Notes: generated from the sequence alone by a model not told the origin. Shown: positions 8,336-17,753, counted from the stretch's first letter. The stretch is 64,000 nt of DNA from Orenia marismortui DSM 5156 (GCF_000379025.1 NZ_KB900617.1:648316-712315); one strand, 5' to 3'. Program-made: numbers and translations.

Positions 8336-9040
8336 TTACAAGCTTACTAATTGAAAAATTAATATTCCAATTAATGAACCAATTATTGCTCCAGATATTA
8401 CCTCCCAGGGAGTATGAATTTCTCCTTCAATTCTGCTTTGAGCAATTAACAATGCCATCCATAAAGATAGTGTTGTAATTAGTGCATCATTTGCTAAGTT
8501 AGAAATAATAATCATCAATCCAAAAGCAATAGCACTATGCCCACTAGGCATACCTCCTTGCAAAGGAGTTCCTTTATTAAAATAAGACTTAACTCCAATT
8601 ACCACTAATATAATAAGTATCAATGATATAAATGTAAGATGAATTGGAGTTTGCTGTATTTGATATAAAAGGTCTAAAGTTAATGGCCTGATATCTTGAA
8701 AAAAGATAATATATCCAATAACAATAGCATTTAAAGCTGTTACTAATACAGCCCCAGCAGATATATCTTTAATAATTTTAACCTTAGTATTATACTTTTG
8801 ACAGACCAAATCACTTAATTCTTCAATTGCAGTATTAATCATTTCAGCAAAAAAAACCAATGCTATCGTTATAAATAAAATCAGCAATTCAAATTTATTT
8901 AAATTAAGCAATAATCCAAATATTAAAACAATAATAGAAATAATAAAGTGTATTTTCATATTCTTTTCATGCTTCAAAACATAAATTATGCCATTAACTG
9001 CATAATTAAAACTTGAAATCAAGTGTTGGATTAGCTTCAT
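8336..9040 (-). CDS. fusion of undecaprenol/diacylglycerol kinase with PAP2 phosphatase
   Basis: 234 residues. The N-terminal half (1-115) is a prokaryotic DgkA-type kinase: three membrane helices and the signature AEMINTAIEELSDL (65-78). The C-terminal half is a PAP2 acid-phosphatase domain with MPSGHSA (164-170) and SRIEGEIH (202-209). The PAP2 catalytic His at 209 is followed by TPWE, so the usual last Asp is Glu (E213), and the first KxxxxxxRP motif is only poorly represented. A kinase joined to a lipid-phosphate phosphatase fits recycling of undecaprenyl (pyro)phosphate in the wall lipid cycle. It abuts ybeY with no gap, in the standard dgkA position. Confidence 0.88.
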   Translation of the reverse strand: MKLIQHLISSFNYAVNGIIYVLKHEKNMKIHFIISIIVLIFGLLLNLNKFELLILFITIALVFFAEMINTAIEELSDLVCQKYNTKVKIIKDISAGAVLVTALNAIVIGYIIFFQDIRPLTLDLLYQIQQTPIHLTFISLILIILVVIGVKSYFNKGTPLQGGMPSGHSAIAFGLMIIISNLANDALITTLSLWMALLIAQSRIEGEIHTPWEVISGAIIGSLIGILIFQLVSL

Positions 9041-9472
9041 TTAATCTCTAGTTAAATCTAATTCAACTAGAATCTCTTCCTCCTTTTCTCTCATAATCTT
9101 TCTACTTTCTTCCTCATAATGGTCATATCCTAAAAGATGCAACATTCCATGAACCGTTAAAAAGCCAATTTCTCTAATAAATGAATGGTTATACTCTTCA
9201 GCTTGGCGTTGGGCTGTCTCCAAAGAAATAATAATATCCCCCAATAAATAATTATCCTCTTGAGGAAAAGATAGCACATCAGTTGGTTGATCTTTCCCTC
9301 TATATCTATGATTTAATCCATGAATATATTTATCATCAACCAAAGCAATGCTAACCTCTTTTTCTTCTTGATCTTCATAGTCTAAAACTTTTTTTACTAC
9401 CTTTTCTATTACCTCTGAAACTTGATCGTTAACTTCTAGATTATCTTGTAAATTATTTATTAAGACTGTCAT
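9041..9472 (-). CDS. ybeY: endoribonuclease YbeY
   Basis: Single-strand-specific metallo-endoribonuclease needed for 16S rRNA 3' end maturation and ribosome quality control. Shows the zinc motif HGMLHLLGYDHYEE near the C-terminus and the family stretch YRGKDQPTDVLSFP. 143 residues. The start codon lies inside the end of the pgpH gene (20-base overlap), implying translational coupling. Confidence 0.96.
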   Translation of the reverse strand: MTVLINNLQDNLEVNDQVSEVIEKVVKKVLDYEDQEEKEVSIALVDDKYIHGLNHRYRGKDQPTDVLSFPQEDNYLLGDIIISLETAQRQAEEYNHSFIREIGFLTVHGMLHLLGYDHYEEESRKIMREKEEEILVELDLTRD

Positions 9473-11591
9473 TTAATTTCTTACCCTCCTTAAACTGTTG
9501 AGCAATATTATCAGGATATTCAATTCTATTATGAAAGATTCCCTTTAAGATATTAACAAAAGAATTTGCAACTTTATCTAAATCCTTTAAGGTTAAATTA
9601 CATTCATCTAATTCACCACTATCTAATTTTTTCTTAATTAGCTCTCTGACAAACTTCTCTAATTTGCCTGGATTACTTTGAGCTGCAACATTTGACCTTA
9701 CAGCAGCCTCTACCATATCAGAAAGCATAATCAAACCGGCTTCTTTAGTCTGAGGCTTAGGACCATCATATCTAAAATCACCTTCATCAACACTTTTATA
9801 TTTTTCATCATGTACTGCTTCTTGATAAAAGAAAGATACCAAACTAGTACCGTGATGTTGCTCAATAACATCTATAATAACTTGTGGCAATTTATATTCT
9901 TTAGCTAACTCCACCCCATCTTTAACATGGGAAGTGATAATTAATGTACTTAAACTAGGAGATAATTTATTGTGGGGATTTTCTGATCCAATTTGGTTTT
10001 CAGTAAAGAAATAAGAACGTTTTATTTTTCCTATATCATGATAATATGCTGAGACTCTAGCTAATAAAGAATCGGCACCAACTTGATCTGCAGCAGCTTC
10101 TGCAAGATTACCTACTATTATACTATGATGATAAGTACCTGGAGCATCTACTAATAAGCGCTTTAATAACGGATGATTTGGATTAGATAATTCCAATAAC
10201 TTAACCGGTGAGGTAATACCAAATATATTCTCTACATATGGTAATAATCCATTAGTTACAATTGCTACTAATACTCCATTTAGTATTCCCCAAAAAGCAT
10301 TTAAAAATATAATTAAATCTAAATTAACCATAGTTAACATAAAAGTAAATATAGTTAATGAGGTTGCTCCCCCAACAATAAATCCAGCCCTAACAAGATC
10401 AGACCTTTGACTCAACTTAGAAACACTATAAATACCTGTTAAACCACTTACAATAGCAACCATCACATCAATAATCCGACCACCAGTAACTATACCTACT
10501 AAAAAGGATAATGCTATAGTAAAGACCACTGCTAAATCAGTATCAACTAAAATAGCGATCATAATTGAAGCTGCCGCTACTGGAACTACAAAAGATGGGT
10601 ATTCTAATGGGAAATAAGTAGCTACCTTAGCTAATAATATTGTCATTATAGGTAATAACCCTAATAAGGCCAATATTCCTTCCCCTTCTAAAACTTCTCT
10701 ATGGTATTGAGAGATATAAATACTAGGAATTAATACAAAAATTAAAACAATTAAAATGTGACCTAAAATATTAATATAATTTATTTTGGGCTGGGTAAGA
10801 CCTAAATTTTTCAATATTTTAATATCTTCATGAGTAACAACCTTACCATGCCTAATGATTATTTCTCCCTTGGAAAAGGTTCTTTTAATAGGCTCTATAT
10901 TTTGACGAGCCTCTTCTTTTCTTTTTTCTGTTTCCTCAAAATTAAAGATAAGATTGGGTCTAATAAAATGTCTACTTATTTTACTAACTAGTTGATTATA
11001 TTGCCTATCTTCAGTTAACTCTATAGCATCCTGACTTAGCTGATCTTTAACATTATTTAAATAATTATCTTTAACACCTCTATTTAGGTATTTAACTAAA
11101 AACATTAGTGTATCTTCTTCTAAAAAATCTATATTTTCTTCTGATAAACTAAATAAATATGACAACTGCTGGGAAGATAAATCTATTTTATAATTATCTT
11201 GAACAGATTTGACCTTCTTTTCTAATTCAACATCAGAACTCTTAATATTTTTAATAGTATCAAAAAATTGACGCACATCTGCTTTTACCTTAGTCAATAT
11301 CCCTGTATCTTCTTCATAAACTTTAGATACTTTATTCTCAGCCTCTTGTCTTAATTTTTCTGTACTCTCTTCATCTATATATTCAACAGTCTTAGGTGCT
11401 ACAATATCACTCTTAGTAACTTGTCCTACTTGCAAATTAACCCTATTAGGTAAAAAATCTATACTAACGATGCCAGATAGGATAATAAAAATAACTATAA
11501 CCCAAATATATCTCTGGGATTTCTGAATTCTATAAAAATTTGCTTCAGTTATATTGAACTTTTTTAAAGCTTTCTTAAAAAAAGATAACAT
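9453..11591 (-). CDS. pgpH: 7TM-HD cyclic-di-AMP phosphodiesterase, PgpH family
   Basis: 712 residues. It has an N-terminal helix (about 28-47), a large extracytoplasmic 7TMR-HDED domain (50-270), a seven-helix membrane domain (about 275-465) and a cytoplasmic HD domain. The HD site is seen in APGTYHHSIIVGNLAE and SAYYHDIGKIKRSYFF. The family (YqfF) hydrolyses c-di-AMP, which controls potassium and osmotic balance; the TrkAH genes in this window fit that biology, though no direct link is visible. It lies between phoH and ybeY as in Bacillus. Confidence 0.94.
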   Translation of the reverse strand: MLSFFKKALKKFNITEANFYRIQKSQRYIWVIVIFIILSGIVSIDFLPNRVNLQVGQVTKSDIVAPKTVEYIDEESTEKLRQEAENKVSKVYEEDTGILTKVKADVRQFFDTIKNIKSSDVELEKKVKSVQDNYKIDLSSQQLSYLFSLSEENIDFLEEDTLMFLVKYLNRGVKDNYLNNVKDQLSQDAIELTEDRQYNQLVSKISRHFIRPNLIFNFEETEKRKEEARQNIEPIKRTFSKGEIIIRHGKVVTHEDIKILKNLGLTQPKINYINILGHILIVLIFVLIPSIYISQYHREVLEGEGILALLGLLPIMTILLAKVATYFPLEYPSFVVPVAAASIMIAILVDTDLAVVFTIALSFLVGIVTGGRIIDVMVAIVSGLTGIYSVSKLSQRSDLVRAGFIVGGATSLTIFTFMLTMVNLDLIIFLNAFWGILNGVLVAIVTNGLLPYVENIFGITSPVKLLELSNPNHPLLKRLLVDAPGTYHHSIIVGNLAEAAADQVGADSLLARVSAYYHDIGKIKRSYFFTENQIGSENPHNKLSPSLSTLIITSHVKDGVELAKEYKLPQVIIDVIEQHHGTSLVSFFYQEAVHDEKYKSVDEGDFRYDGPKPQTKEAGLIMLSDMVEAAVRSNVAAQSNPGKLEKFVRELIKKKLDSGELDECNLTLKDLDKVANSFVNILKGIFHNRIEYPDNIAQQFKEGKKLNDSLNK

Positions 11592-11609
11592 TATATTTCA
11601 CTCCTAGAA

Positions 11610-12563
11610 CTAAGAATTAGCTCCTTCATAGGCTTTTATAATAGCTCTAACTAATCTATGTCTAACTACATCTCGATTAGTCAAATAAATAAAGCTTATT
11701 CCCTCTATATTTTTTAAAATCTCTTCAGTTTGTGCTAAACCTGATTTTTTTCTACTTGGTAAATCTACCTGAGTAATATCTCCTGTAATTACCGCTTTAG
11801 AATTTGGCCCTAAACGAGTTAAAAACATCTTCATTTGTTCTTTTGTAGTATTTTGAGCCTCATCTAAAATAACGGCACAATTCTTTAAAGTCCGACCTCT
11901 CATATATGCTAATGGAGCAATTTCAATAATATTTTTTTCTAATAATTGCTCAACCTTTTCTGAACCTAATATATCGTATAGAGAATCATATAGAGGACGC
12001 AAGTAAGGATCTACCTTTTCTTGTAAATCTCCAGGCAAAAATCCTAAATTTTCTCCTGCTTCAATAGCTGGACGAGTTAAAATAATTCTTTTCACCCTAT
12101 TGTTCATCAAATCATTTACAGCCATAACTACTGCTAAATAAGTCTTTCCAGTACCAGCAGGTCCAATTCCAAACACTATATCATCTTTACGTAAAGCATC
12201 TACATATATTTTTTGTCCAATAGTTTTCGGGGTGATCTTCTTACCAGAATTGCTTACCTGAATAACATCAGAATATATATCGTTTAAAGAGAACTTTCCT
12301 TCTTTAGTTAATTCTATTGCATATTCAATTTCCTTCTTACTTAAATCCCCCTTCTTATTAGATAGATAATCTAATTCTTCAAATAGATCAATTACTCTTA
12401 ATACCTCATCTTCTTTACCTTTGACTTTGACCAGATTCCCACGAGCAATAATATTTACTTCAAAGCTTTTTTCGATCAACTTTAAATTTTCATCATAATT
12501 TCCGAATATGTTTTTGGCTGAATGATTACTACTTAATTCAACTTCTTTAATTAAGTTATCCAA
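11610..12563 (-). CDS. phoH: PhoH-like ATPase
   Basis: 317-residue P-loop ATPase. The N-terminal KH-like part (about 1-80) is followed by Walker A GPAGTGKTYLA (about 137-147) and Walker B VILDEAQNTT, plus the TGDITQVDLP segment. The family is associated with RNA metabolism and usually sits next to ybeY, as here. The start is a TTG at 12563, about 11 bases after GGAGGG; I see no better ATG. Confidence 0.95.
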   Translation of the reverse strand: MDNLIKEVELSSNHSAKNIFGNYDENLKLIEKSFEVNIIARGNLVKVKGKEDEVLRVIDLFEELDYLSNKKGDLSKKEIEYAIELTKEGKFSLNDIYSDVIQVSNSGKKITPKTIGQKIYVDALRKDDIVFGIGPAGTGKTYLAVVMAVNDLMNNRVKRIILTRPAIEAGENLGFLPGDLQEKVDPYLRPLYDSLYDILGSEKVEQLLEKNIIEIAPLAYMRGRTLKNCAVILDEAQNTTKEQMKMFLTRLGPNSKAVITGDITQVDLPSRKKSGLAQTEEILKNIEGISFIYLTNRDVVRHRLVRAIIKAYEGANS

Positions 12564-12569
12564 AATTAA

Positions 12570-13799
12570 CTATTCCCTCCTAATTCCAATCTCCTCTTCA
12601 ACTTCTAATAAAGCTTTAACTCTAATTATATTATTATCTTCAGTATCCAACTCTATTAACTTTAATTTACTATTCAATATTATAGCCTCTTTTGAAAGAC
12701 CTTGCAAGATACTTTCTACAGCTTCTTCTTTAGCCAACTTTTTAGAAATATCAATACTTCTTCTCTCTTGAATTCTTTTTATTTGAATATATCTTCTTCT
12801 AACTAATTCGATAGGTAGCCTGAATTTCCTCCATTTAGGTAAAGATTTTACCTCCTTACTTAGTTTAAAATACTTGTAGGGTGATTTTTTGGGACCTCTA
12901 ATCATTATCTCCCGATCTTTTAACTTTATAGCTATACTAATTTCAACATTCCCAGTAGGTTGAGAATACTCTCTAAAAAGCTTGGCCTCACCATATCCTT
13001 CATACCAAACTCTAGCCTTAACAATCCCTTCTGCTTTAACCTCTTTCTTTTCTAGTAAAATATTAATTTCTTCTTCATTCCCACTATCTGTACTAGCAAC
13101 TTCCTCTTCTCTTCTGATTAATAATTCTCTACTAATTAATAAATCACCGGCTTTAACTGTCATTCCCTCTTCTACTACAGGAGTTCCTTGTAAAACAATT
13201 AATTTTGAAATTACTCCTGATTTGTCTGCTATAATATCACTAGGTTCCATCTCTGATTCTATTATCTTCTTTTCCACAATATCAATAACTAATCTGGTTC
13301 CCGAAAAATAAATATTAACCCATGAAATTTTAGGAATTTTCTCTATAAGGACTTCCTCTAATTTGTCTACAGGAATACTAGATTTTAAAACTCCAGGTTT
13401 AATTGAAGCTTTAGTTAAAAGTTTCTTAATATCTTCTTTTTCTACTTCTTTAGCCCCTTTTATTTCTATAAAAAAAACAAAAGAAGATAGAGTATAAAGT
13501 GATAGTATTAAAATAATTATTCCAATAGCCAAAAATCTTCTATCAATCAACTTATTTAAATAAAAAGGAAGACCTTTTCTCTCTTTGATTCTTACTTTAC
13601 ACTCTACTTTCCTAAGATGTTTTCTTATATTCTTAAAATCCTTTAGTCTAATATTTACATATAAAGTATCATCTATACGAATAATATTCCATAGTTTAAA
13701 TCCATTTCTAATTAATATATTAACTACTTTCTCAAAGTGTCTTCCTTTTACCTCTAACTGTAAATATCCTTCTACTAAAGTATATAGTTTCTTTAGCAT
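12570..13799 (-). CDS. yqfD: sporulation protein YqfD
   Basis: 409 residues. A soluble N-terminal part (1-90) is followed by one transmembrane helix (about 92-112) and a large extracytoplasmic domain ending in basic, coiled sequence. The family is made in the mother cell under sigma E; its mechanism is not known. The region around residues 225-250 carries an insertion of Glu/Ser-rich sequence. It follows yqfC by 10 bases, the usual pair. A ribosome binding site AAGGAGGATATT precedes the ATG. Confidence 0.93.
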   Translation of the reverse strand: MLKKLYTLVEGYLQLEVKGRHFEKVVNILIRNGFKLWNIIRIDDTLYVNIRLKDFKNIRKHLRKVECKVRIKERKGLPFYLNKLIDRRFLAIGIIILILSLYTLSSFVFFIEIKGAKEVEKEDIKKLLTKASIKPGVLKSSIPVDKLEEVLIEKIPKISWVNIYFSGTRLVIDIVEKKIIESEMEPSDIIADKSGVISKLIVLQGTPVVEEGMTVKAGDLLISRELLIRREEEVASTDSGNEEEINILLEKKEVKAEGIVKARVWYEGYGEAKLFREYSQPTGNVEISIAIKLKDREIMIRGPKKSPYKYFKLSKEVKSLPKWRKFRLPIELVRRRYIQIKRIQERRSIDISKKLAKEEAVESILQGLSKEAIILNSKLKLIELDTEDNNIIRVKALLEVEEEIGIRRE

Positions 13800-13809
13800 A
13801 ATATCCTCC

Positions 13810-14088
13810 TTAAGATAACTTAAAACTTAAGTCAGTTATCTTCCCTTCTATTCTTAAGATATCTTTTTCTAAGCTTTCAATAATTAACTTTTCTCCTTTA
13901 ATTATTATCTGACCATGATAAACTCTAACCTTAATAAAATCAGAATTATATTTTATTATTCCCCGATGATTTTCTATTTCTATCTGTAAATTTCCAGTTA
14001 ATGATATCCTGGGCAAATTTAATACAACCTCTTGAGGAAGCTCAAACACTTTAGCAAAAACCTCTTTAGCTTTATCTTTCTTCCCCAT
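13810..14088 (-). CDS. yqfC: sporulation protein YqfC
   Basis: 92 residues with the short beta-rich YqfC/YabP pattern (LPRISLTGNLQIEIENHRGI). Proteins of this type are sigma-E-dependent and associated with spore coat or cortex assembly. First gene of the yqfC-yqfD-phoH-pgpH-ybeY run; preceded by TAGGAGGAG. The run is separated from the upstream yqeY gene by about 390 non-coding bases, so it probably has its own promoter there. Confidence 0.92.
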   Translation of the reverse strand: MGKKDKAKEVFAKVFELPQEVVLNLPRISLTGNLQIEIENHRGIIKYNSDFIKVRVYHGQIIIKGEKLIIESLEKDILRIEGKITDLSFKLS

Positions 14089-14162
14089 TTAAACTCCTCC
14101 TATATGATAACAGTTAATAGTTAACCTTTATTAAAAAAATCTTTAAAACAAAACTTAAGGTA

Positions 14163-14270
14163 GATAAAGTGACACTTTCGGAGTTAGGCGTTAGGAAATG
14201 GGAGGTAGGAAGACCTTACTATCCCCTATGACCTAACTCCTATCACCTAAAAATGTCTCTTTATATCCAT
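14163..14270. repeat. fold-back element of GTTAGG-type heptads (copy 1)
   Basis: The terminal inverted sequences (GATAAAGTGACACTTTCGG at 14163-14181 and AAATGTCTCTTTATATCC at 14251-14268) enclose an interior that reads in 7-bp steps. The left arm has units of the form GTTAGGC, GTTAGGA, GGTAGGA; the right arm has CCTATGA, CCTAACT, CCTATCA. A second copy with the same termini lies at 54476-54579. It occupies the spacer upstream of yqfC. Confidence 0.75.
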
Positions 14271-14426
14271 ATAACCTCATATTTGAACTCCATTCTAAAT
14301 CCGAAAAATATCACAATATATCCACAAAATTCAACTCTATCCCAAGCTATAACTCTACTTCTATCTACTAAATAATATATGTAAGAATTTTATTATTAAT
14401 TACTAGTTGAATTTAAGTACAAAAAT
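14271..14426. other. AT-rich spacer upstream of yqfC
   Basis: No gene, repeat or clear promoter recognised between the fold-back element and the yqeY terminator. It may hold the sporulation promoter of the yqfC run, but I cannot point to specific boxes. Confidence 0.5.
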
Positions 14427-14460
14427 AATAGGGGATGGCTAATTTTAGCCATCCCCTATT
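14423..14460 (-). terminator. Rho-independent terminator after yqeY
   Basis: AATAGGGGATGGCT/AGCCATCCCCTATT hairpin (14427-14460) with a 6-base loop, followed on the minus strand by TATTTTTG. It starts 18 bases after the yqeY stop. Confidence 0.92.
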
Positions 14461-14478
14461 AACTATATTGTTAATTTA

Positions 14479-14922
14479 TTATTGTAATCTCTCTCTAACT
14501 AGCTGATTTACTAGATTCCCATCAGCTCTTCCTTTAACTTTAGGCATAATTCCGCCCATAACTTTACCCATATCCCTCATACTCTCCGCATTAGTATCAG
14601 CAATTACTTCTTCTACAATCTTAACCAACTCTTCTTTGCTTAATTGCTCTGGAAGATACTCTTGCAAAATATCAATTTCTCTATTTATTTCTTCAATCTT
14701 TTCATCTTGACCAGCCTTTTTATATTCAGAAATAGAATCTCTATTTTGTTTTACCAGCTTAGATAAAACTTCAATAACCTCTTCATCAGATAAATCTTTT
14801 CTTTCATTAATTTCTTTATCTTTAATTGCTGCTCTTGCCATTCGAATAACAGATAATTTTTCTTTATTTCTTCCTTTCATAGCTTCCTTCATATCTTCTA
14901 ATAATCTTTCTTGTAACGACAT
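14479..14922 (-). CDS. yqeY: GatB/YqeY domain protein
   Basis: 147-residue protein homologous to the C-terminal tRNA-binding domain of GatB. Seen: RNKEKLSVIRMARAAIKDKEI and the C-terminal DMGKVMGGIMPKVKGRADG. Its exact role is unsettled; it is proposed to act in tRNA or amidotransferase contexts. In most Firmicutes rpsU precedes it, but here only 60 bases separate it from hinT and no rpsU is present. Confidence 0.93.
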   Translation of the reverse strand: MSLQERLLEDMKEAMKGRNKEKLSVIRMARAAIKDKEINERKDLSDEEVIEVLSKLVKQNRDSISEYKKAGQDEKIEEINREIDILQEYLPEQLSKEELVKIVEEVIADTNAESMRDMGKVMGGIMPKVKGRADGNLVNQLVRERLQ

Positions 14923-14983
14923 AATAACTCCTCCTAATTTTATAATTTAGCTATTTATCAACAATTATCAACTAGCGGCTAAA

Positions 14984-15328
14984 TTATCCTGGAGGCCACT
15001 GTAAATTACGTCCTCCTAGTAAATGATAATGAATGTGATAAACAGTTTGCCCTCCAGCTTCATTGCAATTTGATACAACTCTGAATCCATCTTCAGCAAT
15101 GCCTTCTTTTTTAGCTAACTTACTTATCACACGATAAATATGTCCAATTAATTTTTGGTCTTCTTCTTTAATTTCTAGTAAGGTAGGGATATGTTTCTTA
15201 GGTATAACTAAATAATGTACTGGTGCCTGTGGATTAATATCTTCAAAAGCAACAACCTTATCATCTTCATAAATAATATTACTTTCAATCTCTCCAGAGA
15301 CTACTTTACAAAAAATACAGTCTTCCAC
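14984..15328 (-). CDS. hinT: HIT family nucleotide hydrolase (HinT)
   Basis: 114-residue histidine-triad purine phosphoramidase. The motif HIHYHLLGGR gives H-x-H-x-H, and CIFCKVVSGEIES starts the protein. It probably hydrolyses AMP-lysine or related phosphoramidates in the cytosol. The start is GTG at 15328, placed after AGGAGGGG. It lies in the conserved mtaB-hinT-yqeY order. Confidence 0.95.
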   Translation of the reverse strand: MEDCIFCKVVSGEIESNIIYEDDKVVAFEDINPQAPVHYLVIPKKHIPTLLEIKEEDQKLIGHIYRVISKLAKKEGIAEDGFRVVSNCNEAGGQTVYHIHYHLLGGRNLQWPPG

Positions 15329-15395
15329 ATCGTCCCCTCCTTTCTTAATTTAAATTAAATAACAGTAGATTATATGTCTCTTTTATCTACTAATA

Positions 15396-16694
15396 TTATT
15401 CTAAACACCCAAACAATTTTCCTTCTTTTTCCATTATCTTTACTTCAACTAGTTTTCCTGCTAAATCATCATTAGCATCAACAAATACTCTCAAATAGTT
15501 ATCTGTTAAACCAGTTAACATTCCTGTCCTATTATCTCTGTGTTCTTCTAGCAAAACAGATAGTTTTTCACCTATAAACTTCTGTTGATATTGTTTAGAT
15601 AACCAATCAGATAATTCATTTAATTTATTACTTCTCTCTTTCTTTATTTTGGAATGAATCTGATTTGAGAACTCTGCTGCTGGAGTACCTTCACGTTTTG
15701 AATACTTAAAAATATGTAAATCGCTGAATTCAAGCTCTTCAATAACTTCATAAGTATCATTAAAATCTTCTTCACTTTCACCAGGAAAACCTACAATAAC
15801 ATCTGTTGTAATAGCTATTTCTGGAATTTTATTTTTTATCTTATTTACCATATTATTGAATTCTTGTATATTATATGGCCTATTCATAACTTCTAATATC
15901 TTATCAGAACCGCTTTGTAATGGCAAATGAAGATGTCGGCATAATTTCTTAGATTCAGCAATTAAATCTATTAATTCATCACTAACTTCTGTTCCCTCGA
16001 TAGAACTTAACCTAATTCTTTTAATTCCCTCTATTGCTAAAATAGATTTAATTAATTTGACTAAATTCAACCCTTCTTTATCTTTCCCATATTGACCTAA
16101 ATGAATACCAGTTAAAACAATCTCTTCAAATCCATGCTCTGCAACCCTGATTACTTCTTTTTTAACATCATCTAACTCTCTACTTCGCAAAGAACCTCGA
16201 GCATAAGGAATAATGCAATAAGAGCAAAATTGATCACAACCTTCTTGGATCTTAATTGATGCTCTAGTTCTCTGCTTAGACTCTTCAATAGATATATTTT
16301 CGAAATCATCATCTTCACTCATAGTTTGTACACAGTTTATTGGTGAATTAGATTTCATTGCTTGTTCAACAAAAGACACTATCTTGCTTCTTCCTTTTGT
16401 CCCTACAACTAAATCCACCTCTGTCATAGCCATTACTTCCTCTGCTTCCACTTGAGGATAACAACCTACAACAGCAACTAGAGAATCAGGAGCTCTCCTT
16501 TTGGCCCTCCTGGTTATCTTACGAGATTTACTTGCCCCTTGATGAGTAACTGTACAAGTATTTATAATATAGATATCTGCTAATTCTTCAAAATCTACTA
16601 TTTCATATCCTGACTCTTCAAACTCTTTCATCATAGCTTCTGTGTCATATTGATTAACTTTACATCCTAATGTATAAAAAGCAACCCGTTTCAT
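15396..16694 (-). CDS. mtaB: tRNA (t6A37) methylthiotransferase MtaB
   Basis: Radical-SAM enzyme that adds the methylthio group to N6-threonylcarbamoyladenosine at tRNA position 37. Layout: an N-terminal UPF0004 domain (TLGCKVNQYDTEAM; Cys residues for the auxiliary cluster); the radical-SAM core with EGCDQFCSYCIIPYARG (CxxxCxxC); and a C-terminal TRAM-like domain. 432 residues. Follows rsmE on the same strand after a 317-base gap. Confidence 0.96.
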   Translation of the reverse strand: MKRVAFYTLGCKVNQYDTEAMMKEFEESGYEIVDFEELADIYIINTCTVTHQGASKSRKITRRAKRRAPDSLVAVVGCYPQVEAEEVMAMTEVDLVVGTKGRSKIVSFVEQAMKSNSPINCVQTMSEDDDFENISIEESKQRTRASIKIQEGCDQFCSYCIIPYARGSLRSRELDDVKKEVIRVAEHGFEEIVLTGIHLGQYGKDKEGLNLVKLIKSILAIEGIKRIRLSSIEGTEVSDELIDLIAESKKLCRHLHLPLQSGSDKILEVMNRPYNIQEFNNMVNKIKNKIPEIAITTDVIVGFPGESEEDFNDTYEVIEELEFSDLHIFKYSKREGTPAAEFSNQIHSKIKKERSNKLNELSDWLSKQYQQKFIGEKLSVLLEEHRDNRTGMLTGLTDNYLRVFVDANDDLAGKLVEVKIMEKEGKLFGCLE

Positions 16695-16855
16695 AATACT
16701 AACCCCCTAATAAGGCAATTAATAATTTGAAATTTTCAATATATAATTAAAATCGAATATAATATAAATTTTACTTTAGGATTAGATATCTATATAAAAT
16801 AGTGAACTTAGATTAAAATTTAAATCTGATATCCTAAAAGGATAGTCAATAATTT
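16695..16855. other. AT-rich spacer upstream of mtaB
   Basis: First half of the 317-base gap between mtaB and rsmE. No gene or clear signal seen; the second half holds two heptad blocks. Confidence 0.5.
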
Positions 16856-16921
16856 AGTAACTAATAACAAGCAAGTAATAAATAAGTTAATCTTTTACTT
16901 GTCACTAGTCACCCATTACTG
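16856..16921. repeat. heptad block, AGTAACT/CTAGTCA type (copy 1)
   Basis: Reads in 7-bp steps beginning AGTAACT, AATAACA and ending CTTGTCA, CTAGTCA, CCCATTA. The left half is of AGTAAC type and the right half is its approximate reverse complement, so the block can fold back. More regular copies are at 44527-44592 and 59631-59694. Confidence 0.65.
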
Positions 16922-16977
16922 TTTCTTTATACTAGTTTTATTTCAATTTAAGTATAGACATCTATAAAAATTCTTGT

Positions 16978-17012
16978 TCTTAATTATCAATTATCAATCC
17001 TAAATTATTAAT
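16978..17012. repeat. heptad block, TATCAAT type
   Basis: Five consecutive 7-bp units ending in AAT (TCTTAAT, TATCAAT twice, CCTAAAT, TATTAAT), abutting the rsmE stop codon. Confidence 0.55.
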
Positions 17013-17752
17013 TAACCCAAGTCTCCTAATTCATATAATATCATAGATAAGGTAGCAATTCCAGCAGTCTCCGTCCTCAAAATTCTTGGCCCCAAAGTAA
17101 CAGGCTTTATTCCTTCTTCTTTTGCTAACTCTACTTCTTGCTTACTGAAACCACCTTCTGGACCGATTATAATCATAATCTTATTAACTTCTTGATTATC
17201 AGTTAATACCTCTTTTAATTTGGTACTCTGTTCATCCTCCCAAGGCATTAATACTAAATCATACTCTGAAGCTAATGATAATATATCTTTAAAGGTCATT
17301 AAATCTTTCATTATAGGAATTATAGCTCTACCAGATTGTTTAGCAGCCTCTCGAGCTATTTTCTGCCATCTTTGTTGACGCCTCTCAGCTTTTTTGGGCT
17401 TTAAATTAACTACAGTCCTTTTCGTATCAACTGGAATAATCTCTCTTATTCCTAATTCAGTACACTTTTGAGTAATTAGATCCATCTTCTTACTTTTTGG
17501 TAAACCTTGAACTAGAGTAACTTCTATATTTGATTCAACTCTGACTTCAAACTCATTTATTATTTTTGCTCTTACAAATTCTTCACTTATATCTATAATT
17601 TCTGTTAAATATTTATTACTCTCTCCATCTGCAACACTGATTTTATCACTTATATCTAATCTCAAAGACCTAGTGATATGTTTTACATCTTTACCTGTAA
17701 TGGTAATTATGCCATCATTTATATCTTTTGGTTTAACAAAAAAGTGATGCAT
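17012..17752 (-). CDS. rsmE: 16S rRNA m3U1498 methyltransferase RsmE
   Basis: 246-residue SPOUT-class methyltransferase that modifies U1498 of 16S rRNA. An N-terminal PUA-like domain (1-70) precedes the trefoil-knot SAM domain with IIGPEGGFSKQEVELA and LGPRILRTETAGIA. One base separates its start from the prmA stop. Its 3' flank is a heptad block rather than a clear terminator. Confidence 0.96.
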   Translation of the reverse strand: MHHFFVKPKDINDGIITITGKDVKHITRSLRLDISDKISVADGESNKYLTEIIDISEEFVRAKIINEFEVRVESNIEVTLVQGLPKSKKMDLITQKCTELGIREIIPVDTKRTVVNLKPKKAERRQQRWQKIAREAAKQSGRAIIPIMKDLMTFKDILSLASEYDLVLMPWEDEQSTKLKEVLTDNQEVNKIMIIIGPEGGFSKQEVELAKEEGIKPVTLGPRILRTETAGIATLSMILYELGDLG

Positions 17753-17753
17753 T

